Of a stretch of 32,243 nt of DNA, positions 24,391 through 32,243 are shown one piece after another. Position numbers and translations under genes: made by a program. Within the stretch, counting starts at the first letter, position 1. Every line of letters starts with the position of its first letter. The stretch is from Dolichospermum sp. FACHB-1091. Its GTDB lineage: Bacteria; Cyanobacteriota; Cyanobacteriia; Cyanobacteriales; Nostocaceae. Location: the NCBI RefSeq assembly GCF_014697585.1, contig NZ_JACJSB010000042.1, positions 1 through 32,243 of the forward strand, written 5' to 3'. The notes under the pieces are model-generated. The model was given only the letters and a program-made list of their open reading frames with translations, was not told where the DNA came from and did no database searches.

Positions 24391-25110
24391 ATGCAGCAGA
24401 TTTTAGACCAGGTCAAAGAAATTGATGTCCAAAGTGAAGAAATTGATTTCCAAAGTGAAGTATATAAAGATGCTTATAGCCGCATTAATGCTATCGTCAT
24501 TGAAGGGGAACAAGAAGCCCACGAAAATTACATAACATTATCTCAACTATTACCGGCACAAGCAGAGGAATTAATTCGCCTGTCAAAAATGGAAAGTCGC
24601 CACAAAAAGGGATTTGAAGCCTGTGGAAAGAATTTAAAAGTAACTCCAGATCTGGAATTTGCCAAGGAATTTTTCTCAGGATTGCACAAAAACTTCCAAA
24701 CCGCAGCAGCAGAAGGTAAAATAGTTACTTGTTTGCTAATTCAATCTTTAATTATTGAATGTTTTGCGATCGCAGCCTATAACATATATATTCCCGTGGC
24801 TGACGACTTTGCCAAGAAAATTACAGAAGGAGTTGTCAAAGAAGAATACAGTCATCTTAACTTTGGTGAGGTGTGGCTGCAAAAAAACTTTACAGAATCC
24901 AAAGCTGAATTAGAGCAAGCAAACCGTCAAAATCTGCCCATTGTCTGGAAAATGCTGAATGAAGTAGCAGACGATGCCAAAGTTCTAGCAATGGAAAAAG
25001 ACGCTCTGGTAGAAGACTTCATGATTCAATATGGCGAAGCATTAAGTAACATAGGCTTTACCACCCGTGACATCATGCGTCTTTCTGCTTACGGACTCGT
25101 AACTGCTTAA
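24391..25110 (+). CDS. ado: Aldehyde deformylating oxygenase (alkane synthesis)
   Basis: Ferritin-like di-iron enzyme that turns fatty aldehydes into alkanes plus formate. Iron ligands are visible in [10 protein letters not shown] and [11 protein letters not shown], with further Glu residues in FAKEFFSG and [34 protein letters not shown] is the family signature. The frame extends up to 24313, but the ATG at 24391, with CGGAG upstream, gives 239 residues near the usual 231-232 and the usual MQQ start. The excess comes from a 7-codon tandem duplication near the N-terminus ([14 protein letters not shown]). It is followed by aar 94 bp on, as in other cyanobacteria. Confidence 0.95.
   Translation: MQQILDQVKEIDVQSEEIDFQSEVYKDAYSRINAIVIEGEQEAHENYITLSQLLPAQAEELIRLSKMESRHKKGFEACGKNLKVTPDLEFAKEFFSGLHKNFQTAAAEGKIVTCLLIQSLIIECFAIAAYNIYIPVADDFAKKITEGVVKEEYSHLNFGEVWLQKNFTESKAELEQANRQNLPIVWKMLNEVADDAKVLAMEKDALVEDFMIQYGEALSNIGFTTRDIMRLSAYGLVTA
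24418..24459 (+). repeat. 21-bp in-frame tandem duplication inside ado
   Basis: 24418-24438 and 24439-24459 are identical at 20 of 21 bases, the one change giving Val to Phe. It lengthens the poorly conserved N-terminus before the [12 protein letters not shown] block. Confidence 0.95.
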
Positions 25111-25204
25111 ATATTAACCATAGGGGTGACAATTCCGTTACCCCAAAGGATTGCTGAATAATTCCCAAGTTTTGCACGACAGCACACGCCTAAGATATCA
25201 ATTC

Positions 25205-26224
25205 ATGTTTGGTTTAATTGGACATCTGACTAGTTTAGAACACGCTCAATCAGTAGCTCAAGAATTGGGATATCCAGAATATGCCGATCAAGGGCTAGAC
25301 TTTTGGTGTAGCGCCCCGCCACAAATAGTTGATCATATCACTGTCACCAGTATTACCGGGCAGAAAATAGAAGGAAAGTATGTAGAATCTTGTTTTTTGC
25401 CGGAAATGCTGGCTAATAGGCGGATTAAAGCCGCAACACGCAAAATCCTCAACGCTATGGCTCATGCACAAAAGCATGGCATTGATATTACAGCTTTGGG
25501 GGGATTTTCCTCAATTATCTTTGAAAACTTTAATTTAGAACAGTTTAAACAAGTTCGCAATATTAATCTAGAGTTTGAACGCTTTACTACAGGCAATACT
25601 CATACAGCTTACATTATTTGCAAGCAAGTAGAAACAGCATCTAAACAACTAGGAATTGAATTATCCCAAGCAACTGTGGCTGTGTGTGGAGCGACGGGGG
25701 ATATTGGTAGCGCAGTAACCCGCTGGTTAGATAAAAAAACAGATGTCCAAGAATTGCTATTAATTGCTAGAAATCAAGAACGTTTGCAAGAACTACAAGC
25801 AGAACTAGGACGGGGTAAAATAATGGGGTTAGAGGAGGCATTACCCCAAGCGGATATTGTCGTCTGGGTGGCTAGTATGCCCAAAGGCGTAGAAATTGAT
25901 CCAACCAGATTAAAGCAACCCTGTCTATTAATTGATGGTGGTTATCCTAAAAACTTAGGCACAAAAATCCAACATCCGGGGGTATATGTGTTAAACGGTG
26001 GCATTGTGGAGCATTCCCTAGATATTGACTGGAAAATTATGAAAATTGTCAATATGGATGTACCAGGCCGTCAATTATTTGCTTGTTTTGCTGAATCAAT
26101 GCTACTGGAATTTGAGAAGTTATATACAAACTTTTCTTGGGGTCGTAATCAGATTACCGTAGACAAAATGGAGCAAATTGGTCGAGTGTCTATCAAACAC
26201 GGTTTTAGACCATTGGTAGTTTAG
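25205..26224 (+). CDS. aar: Long-chain acyl-[acyl carrier protein] reductase
   Basis: NADPH-dependent enzyme that reduces fatty acyl-ACP to aldehyde, the substrate of ADO. The ATG at 25205 begins the family's canonical [15 protein letters not shown] and gives 339 residues; the frame is open to a TTG at 25151, which I reject. The Rossmann fingerprint [11 protein letters not shown] is near 160. The thioester cysteine is expected in [16 protein letters not shown]-type features such as [13 protein letters not shown] are typical. The adjacent ado, aar and accA order links carboxylation of acetyl-CoA to alkane output. Confidence 0.95.
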   Translation: MFGLIGHLTSLEHAQSVAQELGYPEYADQGLDFWCSAPPQIVDHITVTSITGQKIEGKYVESCFLPEMLANRRIKAATRKILNAMAHAQKHGIDITALGGFSSIIFENFNLEQFKQVRNINLEFERFTTGNTHTAYIICKQVETASKQLGIELSQATVAVCGATGDIGSAVTRWLDKKTDVQELLLIARNQERLQELQAELGRGKIMGLEEALPQADIVVWVASMPKGVEIDPTRLKQPCLLIDGGYPKNLGTKIQHPGVYVLNGGIVEHSLDIDWKIMKIVNMDVPGRQLFACFAESMLLEFEKLYTNFSWGRNQITVDKMEQIGRVSIKHGFRPLVV

Positions 26225-26226
26225 TT

Positions 26227-26282
26227 AAAAGGCAAAAGGCAAGAGGCAAAAGGCAAAAGGCAAGAGGCAAGAGGCAAGTAGC
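26227..26282. repeat. Heptamer array AAAAGGC/AAGAGGC (STRR)
   Basis: Eight consecutive 7-mers starting 3 bp after the aar stop. Confidence 0.9.
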
Positions 26283-26304
26283 AAAGATAAATATTCTCCT
26301 CGTT

Positions 26305-26372
26305 TTCCTATTCCCTGTTCCCTATTCCCTGTTCCCTATTCCCTGTTCCCTATTCCCTATTCCCTATTCCCT
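26305..26372. repeat. Heptamer array TTCCCTA/TTCCCTG (STRR) abutting accA
   Basis: About nine 7-mers running to 5 bp before the accA ATG, so the ribosome-binding region is made of repeat. It is the reverse complement of the GGGAACA/GGGAATA type seen elsewhere. Confidence 0.9.
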
Positions 26373-26376
26373 TAAT

Positions 26377-27357
26377 ATGGCAACAACTGAGCGTAAACCG
26401 CTACTATTAGATTTTGAAAAGCCTTTAGCAGAATTGGCCACTCGAATTGAGCAAATTCGCCAACTAGCTGAAGAGAATGGTGTTGATGTTTCTGGACAAA
26501 TTCGCCAACTGGAAGCACGGGCTATGCAGTTGCGGGAGGAGATTTTTAGTAGTCTGACACCATCCCAACGACTACAAGTAGCTCGTCATCCCCGCCGCCC
26601 TAGCACCTTAGACTATATTCAGTCTATCAGTGATGAGTGGATGGAATTACATGGCGATCGCTGTGGCGGAGATGATCCCGCTTTAGTGGGTGGTGTCGGC
26701 CGTTTGGCTGGACAACCGGTAATGATGTTAGGACATCAAAAAGGTCGGGATACCAAAGATAACGTTGCCCGAAACTTTGGTATGGCTGCGCCTGGAGGCT
26801 ACCGTAAGGCTCTGCGGCTCATGGAACACGCCAATAAGTTTAATATGCCAATTTTGACCTTTATTGATACTCCTGGGGCTTGGGCGGGCATAGAAGCCGA
26901 ACACCAAGGACAAGGAGAAGCGATCGCCTATAATTTGCGGGAAATGTTCTGCTTTGACGTACCTATTATTTGTACAGTGATTGGTGAAGGTGGTTCTGGT
27001 GGAGCGTTGGGTATTGGTGTTGGCGATCATTTACTGATGTTTGAACACTCAGTTTATACAGTTGCCACTCCAGAGGCTTGTGCTGCAATTTTGTGGAAAG
27101 ATGCCAGTAAATCCCCCCAAGCGGCAGTAGCCTTGAAAATTATCTCCCATGATCTGAAAAATTTGGGAATTATTGATGAAATTATTCCTGAACCTTTGGG
27201 TGGCGCACATTCTGACCCATTAACAGCGGCTACTAATTTGAAACAAGCCTTGGTAGAAAACTTAGATAAACTGAACCGGTTTACCCCGGCTGAACGCCGC
27301 CAACTCCGTTATGATAAATTCCGTAATATCGGTGTTTTTACAGAGCTTGTTCACTGA
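26377..27357 (+). CDS. accA: Acetyl-CoA carboxylase, carboxyltransferase alpha subunit
   Basis: Forms with AccD the carboxyltransferase that moves CO2 from biotin to acetyl-CoA, the first step of fatty acid synthesis. Landmarks are the N-terminal helical part ([21 protein letters not shown]), [13 protein letters not shown], the crotonase-like core with [65 protein letters not shown] and [13 protein letters not shown]. The 326 residues are normal. No Shine-Dalgarno sequence is present; the start codon follows directly after a pyrimidine-rich heptamer array. Its position after ado-aar is a conserved cyanobacterial arrangement. Confidence 0.96.
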   Translation: MATTERKPLLLDFEKPLAELATRIEQIRQLAEENGVDVSGQIRQLEARAMQLREEIFSSLTPSQRLQVARHPRRPSTLDYIQSISDEWMELHGDRCGGDDPALVGGVGRLAGQPVMMLGHQKGRDTKDNVARNFGMAAPGGYRKALRLMEHANKFNMPILTFIDTPGAWAGIEAEHQGQGEAIAYNLREMFCFDVPIICTVIGEGGSGGALGIGVGDHLLMFEHSVYTVATPEACAAILWKDASKSPQAAVALKIISHDLKNLGIIDEIIPEPLGGAHSDPLTAATNLKQALVENLDKLNRFTPAERRQLRYDKFRNIGVFTELVH

Positions 27358-27478
27358 AATACTTACAAGAGAGCTATTTCAGGGTGATCAGCCCCATAAC
27401 ATAATAATTGAGCGGCTGCTGCTGGTGAAGCTAAAAAAATTGAAGATAATGGCATAGAAACACAGTAATGCTATAATT

Positions 27479-27523
27479 GCCTATGGCTGTTTAAAGATTT
27501 TTAACAATCTTCTCAGCTATAGG
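27479..27523. repeat. Inverted repeat GCCTATGGCTG / CAGCTATAGGC
   Basis: 11-bp arms with one mismatch and a 23-bp loop in the accA-SDR gap. No T tract follows, so it is not a clear terminator. It may mark a lost element or a small RNA stem. Confidence 0.45.
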
Positions 27524-27591
27524 CATTTGTATTTACTTGATTTTATAGATAGCTGTTGGCTCACAGCACTGGCAAAAAGTTGGCAAATATC

Positions 27592-27747
27592 ATGAATTTT
27601 GAGCAAAAAAGACGGGCTTTGATTACTGGGGCTAGTAGCGGAATTGGGACAGCAACAGCTTTAGCTTATGCCAAAGCTGGGATAGATGTAGCATTAGTCA
27701 GCCGTTCTCAAGATAAGTTAGAGTCCGTAGCTAAAGCCGCACATTAA
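27592..27747 (+). pseudogene. Short-chain dehydrogenase remnant (N-terminus only)
   Basis: 51 codons reading MNFEQKRRALITGASSGIGTATALAYAKAGIDVALVSRSQDKLESVAKAAH. This is a perfect SDR NAD(P)-binding start with TGASSGIG, and then a stop. Full SDRs have about 230-260 residues. The YxxxK active site, NNAG motif and everything else are absent in all frames of the remaining 170 bp, which are filled with heptamer repeats. In related genomes a full SDR gene is expected between accA and folE as I recall, so this is most likely a deletion remnant. The frame is open upstream to 27556 but the ATG at 27592 matches the family start. Confidence 0.85.
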
Positions 27748-27813
27748 AAGTGGAAGGTGAAACCTTCTGTTTTCTAATTGGTGATTTCGTTATTTATCTC
27801 TATGAATGATAAT

Positions 27814-27902
27814 TGACAACTGACAACAGACCACTGACAACGGACAACTGACGACTGACGACTGACGACTGACGACTGACGACTGACCACTGACCACTGA
27901 CT
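27814..27902. repeat. Heptamer array CTGACAA/CTGACGA/CTGACCA (STRR)
   Basis: About twelve 7-mers with a changing sixth position, between the SDR remnant and folE. Confidence 0.9.
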
Positions 27903-27920
27903 AACTACTAAAATTTAATC

Positions 27921-28628
27921 ATGACTATCGCTGGTTCAAACGGTTCTAATCGCTTTCAATCTCCCCTGATTCCTGATTTAGCAGAAACTATCAATGTTCG
28001 ACCAGACCGCAACACTCACGGTGGTAAAGCAGCAGAAATACATCCACCGTCTGAGGAAACAATGGATGAAATGATGGCAGCTGTACGGACAATGCTAGTG
28101 GGAGTAGGGGAAGATCCTGAACGAGAGGGACTTCTGAAAACGCCCAAGCGTGTAGCTAAAGCTATGAAGTTTCTCACTAGTGGCTACAATGAATCCCTAG
28201 AAGACCTCATCAATGGTGCGATATTTGATGAAGGACATGATGAGATGGTATTAGTAAGAGATATTAACTTCTTTAGCTTGTGTGAACATCATATGTTGCC
28301 TTTTATGGGTAGGGCGCACGTTGCCTATATTCCTAATCAGAAGGTTGTGGGATTAAGTAAATTAGCGCGGATTGTTGAGATGTATTCTCGTAGATTGCAA
28401 GTCCAAGAAAGACTAACTCGACAAATTGCGGAAGCACTGCAAACAGTTCTCGAACCCAAAGGTGTTGCTGTGGTCATGGAAGCTAGTCATATGTGTATGG
28501 TTATGCGCGGGGTGCAAAAACCCGGTTCTTGGACAGTCACTAGTTCCATGGTGGGTGTATTCCAAGAGGAACAAAAAACTCGTGAGGAATTTTTCAACTT
28601 GATTCGTCACCAAGCATCCTTCTTTTAA
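27921..28628 (+). CDS. folE: GTP cyclohydrolase I
   Basis: Converts GTP to dihydroneopterin triphosphate, the first step of folate and pterin synthesis. Zinc ligands are C121 and H124 in [19 protein letters not shown], with C192 in [47 protein letters not shown] is the typical substrate-binding helix. 235 residues, of which the first 40 or so are a variable leader. The start is the ATG at 27921, without a clear Shine-Dalgarno sequence, 18 bp after a heptamer array. Confidence 0.96.
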   Translation: MTIAGSNGSNRFQSPLIPDLAETINVRPDRNTHGGKAAEIHPPSEETMDEMMAAVRTMLVGVGEDPEREGLLKTPKRVAKAMKFLTSGYNESLEDLINGAIFDEGHDEMVLVRDINFFSLCEHHMLPFMGRAHVAYIPNQKVVGLSKLARIVEMYSRRLQVQERLTRQIAEALQTVLEPKGVAVVMEASHMCMVMRGVQKPGSWTVTSSMVGVFQEEQKTREEFFNLIRHQASFF

Positions 28629-28635
28629 TGAAGAA

Positions 28636-28719
28636 TGGGTAATGGGTAATAGGTAATGGGTAATGGGTAATAGGTAATAGGTAATGGGTAATAGGTAATA
28701 GGTAATGGGTAATGGGTAA
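28636..28719. repeat. Heptamer array GGGTAAT/AGGTAAT (STRR)
   Basis: About twelve 7-mers with only G/A alternation in the first position, 8 bp after folE. Confidence 0.9.
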
Positions 28720-28737
28720 CAAGAATTTTCCCATTAC

Positions 28738-28773
28738 CACTGACAACTAACTACTGACTACTGACTACTGACC
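28738..28773. repeat. Heptamer array ACTGACT (STRR) entering the trpF 3' end
   Basis: About five 7-mers. Its right half lies inside the trpF reading frame and supplies the last codons and the stop. Confidence 0.85.
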
Positions 28774-29401
28774 AATGAGCAAGCCTTTCAAACAATAAAG
28801 CCACTTGATCTAAATTTTTGTCACCCGGTGAGCGTTCGACACCACTAGATAAATCAATACCATTGGGTTTAATCTGCGCTAAGGCAGTCAAAATATTATC
28901 TGGTGTGAGTCCTCCCGCTAAGAACCAAGGAAGACTGGGGCTAAATTCCTGATTTAACTTATGCCAATCTAAAGTTTGTCCTGTTCCTCCTAGTTGTTGT
29001 GGATGGTAGGCATCAAGTAGTAGAGTATCTACATAATCGGTATAATTTCCGGTGGTTTGTAGATGCTCTAAACTGCGGACTCGGAAAGCTTTGATAATTT
29101 CTACTTGGGGGAGAGATTGACGTAATTGATGGCAAAATTCTGGTGTTTCCTCTCCATGTAACTGCACACCAGTCAAACCAGATTCTGTAACTACTTGACT
29201 AATTTCCGAAATAGTGGTATTGGCAAAAACGCCGATTTTATCAATATTTTGGGGAATGGGAGTAATAGCAGTCTGAATTTGAGCTATAGTAACGTAACGA
29301 GGAGAATCAGGAACACAGATAAATCCTAGTGCAGTTGCACCCAGGGACGCTATGGCTATAGACTGCTGTGGTTGAGTAATGCCGCAAATTTTAACACGCA
29401 T
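28751..29401 (-). CDS. trpF: Phosphoribosylanthranilate isomerase
   Basis: Tryptophan pathway TIM barrel converting N-(5-phosphoribosyl)anthranilate to CdRP. The catalytic cysteine is in [10 protein letters not shown]. Other motifs are [48 protein letters not shown] and the phosphate-binding [16 protein letters not shown]. 216 residues, of which the last six or so (SVVSSQ) are encoded by a heptamer repeat array and are not family sequence. The start ATG at 29401 begins the usual motif. No other trp gene is adjacent. Confidence 0.95.
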   Translation of the reverse strand: MRVKICGITQPQQSIAIASLGATALGFICVPDSPRYVTIAQIQTAITPIPQNIDKIGVFANTTISEISQVVTESGLTGVQLHGEETPEFCHQLRQSLPQVEIIKAFRVRSLEHLQTTGNYTDYVDTLLLDAYHPQQLGGTGQTLDWHKLNQEFSPSLPWFLAGGLTPDNILTALAQIKPNGIDLSSGVERSPGDKNLDQVALLFERLAHWSVVSSQ

Positions 29402-29545
29402 TTAATAGTGAAGCAAAGGCTTAATATCTGAAAAGTTACAAATAATCACAAATGTATATTAATTTAACTTAAAAACTTTTGCTTTGTCCGATGTAATTTT
29501 ATAATTCTGTAATATTCATTTTTTCATTGAGGAGAACACACCTTC

Positions 29546-29794
29546 ATGTCATCAATCTTATTAGCCGCAACATCTGTTCCTGTTACACCGGTGTGGAGTC
29601 CTACAGTAGGCATCATTATTAGCGCCAGCAGCGCAGTTGTGCTTTTATTCACTTTTGCCCTGAAATCTGCTAAAGTTGGACCTGGGATGCCTGTATTGCC
29701 TGTAAGTGTACCGGGATTCATTGGGGCAATGGCTTTTGGTCATGTAATTGGTATTGGTATTGTATTAGGACTGACTAATATTGGTCGCTTGTAG
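29546..29794 (+). CDS. psaK: Photosystem I subunit PsaK
   Basis: 82 residues of a small two-helix thylakoid protein at the periphery of PSI, involved in antenna binding and state transitions. The start ATG at 29546 has GAGGAG at 29529-29534. Sequence features are a short N-terminus (MSSILLAATSVPVTPVWSP), helix 1 (VGIIISASSAVVLLFTFAL), the loop KSAKVGPGMPVLPVSVPGF and helix 2 (GAMAFGHVIGIGIVLGL). The loop and the AFGHVIG motif are typical of PsaK. It stands alone with its own terminator. Confidence 0.9.
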   Translation: MSSILLAATSVPVTPVWSPTVGIIISASSAVVLLFTFALKSAKVGPGMPVLPVSVPGFIGAMAFGHVIGIGIVLGLTNIGRL

Positions 29795-29819
29795 GTTGGA
29801 TTAATATTTTTTGTCAGCA

Positions 29820-29853
29820 GCAATAGGTAATTAATTTACCTGTTGCTTTTTTT
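29820..29853 (+). terminator. Intrinsic terminator of psaK
   Basis: GCAATAGGTAA pairs with TTACCTGTTGC (one wobble) across a short AT loop and ends in seven T's, 25 bp after the stop. Confidence 0.85.
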
Positions 29854-29913
29854 GGCAAGTTCTAGATATTCGACTTCTTAGAGAGGTGGGGTATCTGGGG
29901 CTTTTTTTTCGTT

Positions 29914-30005
29914 AGGACTTACGCAAGATTCATGGAATAACGAACCACTCCAGGCACAGAGGTCACGGAGAAATGAGGATTTGAGAGATATTTTGCGTAA
30001 GTCCT
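29914..30005. mobile_element. MITE-like element, 92 bp, 13-bp perfect terminal inverted repeats
   Basis: Ends AGGACTTACGCAA (29914-29926) and TTGCGTAAGTCCT (29993-30005) are exact inverted copies. GTT flanks both sides (29911-29913 and 30006-30008), a possible 3-bp target duplication. There is no coding capacity. Solo copies of the same end occur at 7367 and 10566. Confidence 0.75.
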
Positions 30006-30090
30006 GTTCGTGATCAAATTTGGGAAATTGTCTATCCTAGAGTTATACCTACATTTCTGACTATCAAATAATTTCTGGAAATATCTAATA

Positions 30091-31287
30091 ATGCAAACAA
30101 ATTGGCAAATAGGTTCTTTATTTGGCATTCCTTTGTTTTTAGACCCCCTATGGTTTCTAATTTTGGGGTTAACAACTCTCAATTTTGGTTTAGCTTACCA
30201 ACAATGGGGGACTGTCGCGGGTTGGGGTGCTGGTTTAATCATGGCACTGCTGTTATTTGTTTCGGTGTTGCTGCATGAATTAGGACATAGTTTGGTGGCA
30301 CAATCCCAGGGAATTAAAGTTAATTCTATTACTTTATTTTTGTTTGGGGGAGTTGCGGCCATTGAGGAGGAATCGGAAACTCCAGGGCTGGCTTTTCAAG
30401 TAGCGATCGCAGGTCCTGCAGTAAGTGTTATTCTATTTTTTCTACTGCGTCTAATAGCGACTGTAATTCCTGATAATAACCCCCTGAATGAAATGACGGG
30501 AGATTTATCGAGAATTAACTTAGTTGTGGCTTTATTTAATTTAATTCCTGGTTTACCTTTAGATGGAGGACAGGTTTTAAAAGCCGCTTTATGGAAAATT
30601 ACAGGAAACCGTTTTCAAGCAGTACATTGGGCTGCAAAGGCTGGACAAATTTTAGGTTACAGTGCGATCGCTTTAGGGTTTATTATTGATTTTTTGACTG
30701 GGGAATTTATCACGGGTTTATGGGTGATTTTGATTGGCTGGTTTGTAGTTCGCAATGCTAACAGTTATGACCGTTTAACTACATTACAAGAAACACTACT
30801 AAATCTAGTAGCGGCTGATAGTATGACTCGTAATTTTCGGGTTGTTGATGCTAATCAAACTTTGCGACAATTCGCTGATTTATATCTTTTAGAAACTACT
30901 GTACCTCAAGTTTATTTTGCTGCTGCTGATGGTCGTTATCGCGGTTTGGTTGGGATTAATGATTTGCGAAATACGGAAAGAAGTGAATGGGAAAATCAAA
31001 CTTTACAAACTATTGTTCATCCATTAACAGCAATTCCAACTGTTATGGAATCTACTTCTTTAGCGGAGGTAATCAATAAACTAGAAGCTGAACAATTACC
31101 CTTAATTACTGTTATTTCTCCTGCTGATACTGTAGCTGGAATTATTGATAGGGGGGACATTGTTCAAGCATTAGCACAAAGGTTAAATTTACCTATTACT
31201 TCATCGGAAATCAAAAGAATTAAGGAAGAGGGTAATTTTCCTCCCGGTTTACAATTAGGGATGATAGCGAAATCTGTGGAAAAATGA
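30091..31287 (+). CDS. Site-2 protease family zinc metalloprotease with CBS domains
   Basis: Intramembrane protease of the M50 family. The zinc motif HELGH is at 62-66 in a membrane helix, and the third ligand is in NLIPGLPLDGG (150-160). Five or so hydrophobic segments cover residues 1-225. A cytoplasmic part with two CBS modules (about 240-380: DSMTRNFRVVDANQTLRQFADLYL, VHPLTAIPTVMESTSLAEVINKLE) follows, which in the family can bind adenine nucleotides and tune activity. The 398 residues fit the CBS-containing branch. Substrate is unknown; regulated cleavage of a membrane-bound anti-sigma or transcription factor is the family role. No Shine-Dalgarno sequence stands out. Confidence 0.92.
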   Translation: MQTNWQIGSLFGIPLFLDPLWFLILGLTTLNFGLAYQQWGTVAGWGAGLIMALLLFVSVLLHELGHSLVAQSQGIKVNSITLFLFGGVAAIEEESETPGLAFQVAIAGPAVSVILFFLLRLIATVIPDNNPLNEMTGDLSRINLVVALFNLIPGLPLDGGQVLKAALWKITGNRFQAVHWAAKAGQILGYSAIALGFIIDFLTGEFITGLWVILIGWFVVRNANSYDRLTTLQETLLNLVAADSMTRNFRVVDANQTLRQFADLYLLETTVPQVYFAAADGRYRGLVGINDLRNTERSEWENQTLQTIVHPLTAIPTVMESTSLAEVINKLEAEQLPLITVISPADTVAGIIDRGDIVQALAQRLNLPITSSEIKRIKEEGNFPPGLQLGMIAKSVEK

Positions 31288-31602
31288 AATTGTCTGCATC
31301 AGGATAACCAGGATTTAAGGATTTTCAGGATGAAATATCAAAAATTAAACGCAGATCAACGCAAATAAACGCAGATAATTTTGACATTTTCTCTTTGTTC
31401 TATTTTTGAAAAAAATTAGGTATTGTAGGGTGCGTCAGATTGCATAAATTATATCAATAAACTATCAATAAACAGATTTGTAATATCTGACTCACCAACC
31501 GTATCTTTTCATAAATCAAATATTATTCCTATATCCTGATTCTGACCAGAAAATGCTATGATCAAAATATAAATACTCCATGACTATATCAATTTTTCAA
31601 CC
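31288..31602. other. Intergenic, no gene; scattered repeat words
   Basis: Contains an AACGCAGATNAACGCAAATAAACGCAGATAA-type block (31344-31380), related in reverse to 23888-23924, and GGGTGCGTCAGAT (about 31428), whose reverse complement is near 7329. Nothing else is recognised. Confidence 0.55.
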
Positions 31603-32243
31603 ATGTCTAGACTCCTCGTTACTCAATACCAAGCGGAAGTAGAAAAAATCATTCAATATGGTGGTTCTCGCAAAGAAACATCCATTCGCGTCGCTTTCGA
31701 AAATCTGTTAAATGAATATTGTAAACCCCGTGATTTTCTGCTCATTCCCGAACTAGATTACAAACTACCAAATGGGAAAATTGTTTATCCCGACGGGACA
31801 ATCAAAGACGCTTTGCGTTTAGATTGGGGTTACTGGGAAAGTAAAGACCAATACGACAAATTAGACGAAGAAATAGAAAAAAAATTAAATAAAGGTTATC
31901 CCGATAGTAATATACTATTTGAAGACTCTCAAACTGCGGTTTTAATTCAATCTGGACAAGAAACCCAGCGCGTTCTTATGCGCGATGCTGACGCGGTAGA
32001 TAGTATTATTAATAACTTTATTAATTATGTCCGTCCTGAAGTACGGGACTTTCGGGAAGCAATAGATACATTTAGGCAGGACTTGCCCATTATCTTAGAT
32101 TCTCTCAGAAAGTTGATAAAATGTCAAGAAGGTAATAATATATTATTTGAAAACGCCAGAGATAAGTTTTTTAATATTTGTCAAAAGTCCATAAATCCTG
32201 AAATTACCTTATTAGATATTCAGGAAATGATCATCCAACATAT
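31603..32243 (+). CDS. Type ISP-like restriction-modification enzyme, N-terminus (partial)
   Basis: The frame is open from ATG 31603 to the window end, 213 codons. It begins MSRLLVTQYQAEVEKIIQYG and contains RKETSIRVAFENLLNEYC, LIPELDY, then YPDGTIKDALRLDWGYWESKDQYD. The last segment is a PD-(D/E)XK nuclease core (D in PDG, E-S-K), followed by LNKGYPDSNILFEDSQTAVLIQSGQE. This matches the N-terminal nuclease part of single-chain R-M proteins (type ISP), which continue with helicase, adenine methylase and target-recognition domains outside the window. If complete, it would cleave unmodified foreign DNA. Whether it is intact cannot be seen. Confidence 0.8.
   Translation, partial: MSRLLVTQYQAEVEKIIQYGGSRKETSIRVAFENLLNEYCKPRDFLLIPELDYKLPNGKIVYPDGTIKDALRLDWGYWESKDQYDKLDEEIEKKLNKGYPDSNILFEDSQTAVLIQSGQETQRVLMRDADAVDSIINNFINYVRPEVRDFREAIDTFRQDLPIILDSLRKLIKCQEGNNILFENARDKFFNICQKSINPEITLLDIQEMIIQH

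Noticed and set aside
25151-25204. Upstream TTG start of aar
   Set aside because: The ATG at 25205 begins the invariant [12 protein letters not shown] and gives the usual length.
29919-30182. Minus-strand ORF of 87 codons
   Set aside because: It spans the MITE-like element and the start of the protease gene; no homology-like features.

Overview
The window is chromosomal DNA of a filamentous cyanobacterium, most likely a heterocyst-forming Nostocales (Nostoc/Anabaena/Dolichospermum-like). The reasons are photosynthesis genes (psbD end, psaK, ycf54), the cyanobacterial alkane pair ADO/AAR, a GGPP synthase, many HIP1 octamers (GCGATCGC, at least ten copies, e.g. 4562, 9005, 30664), low GC, and many intergenic arrays of 7-bp tandem repeats (STRRs) typical of heterocystous genomes. 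It is mostly housekeeping DNA with a few accessory patches. All protein calls come from reading motifs; no database search was possible.

Layout. 1-155: end of a psbD copy not followed by psbC. 243-570: a strongly folded, apparently free-standing small RNA with its own promoter and terminator. 1216-2961: SLH/OprB-type porin. 3357-4759: Rrf2-family regulator directly upstream of cysK, resembling a CymR-type cysteine control unit. 4785-5474: J-domain protein. 5765-7114: aroA (class II motifs). 7389-8165 (-): FetB/UPF0014-like permease. 8384-9532: DegT/StrS-type aminotransferase between two copies of a triple-hairpin repeat. 9730-10473 (-): Ycf23/DUF561. 10542-11696 (-): solitary C5-cytosine DNA methyltransferase. 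11967-14706 (+): pdxJ, a SnoaL-like protein, ycf54 and an exported protein.

14839-19202 (-) is the main accessory patch. A divergent DprA-like protein sits 6 bp behind a RecQ-type helicase fused to a C-terminal phosphoribosyltransferase domain. Upstream is a small PD-(D/E)XK-like protein, lying between two direct 152-bp copies of the recQ 5' end (150/152 identical). This is the best candidate for an under-described system: it resembles the competence trio ComFA (helicase), ComFC (PRTase) and DprA, but with RecQ as the motor, and it may act in DNA uptake, repair or defence.

19248-21875 (-): divergent PAP2 protein, crtE and folD. 22098-23768: an uncharacterised possible HTH protein, pterin carbinolamine dehydratase and a small membrane protein. 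24391-28628 (+): ado, aar, accA, a truncated short-chain dehydrogenase remnant and folE. 28751-29401 (-): trpF. 29546-29794: psaK. 29914-30005: a small MITE-like element. 30091-31287: site-2 protease with CBS domains. 31603 to the end: the start of a large type ISP-like restriction-modification enzyme that runs off the window.

STRR arrays lie in many gaps and in places form the last codons or the stop of a gene (trpF, the 14056 gene) or occupy the ribosome-binding region (accA).
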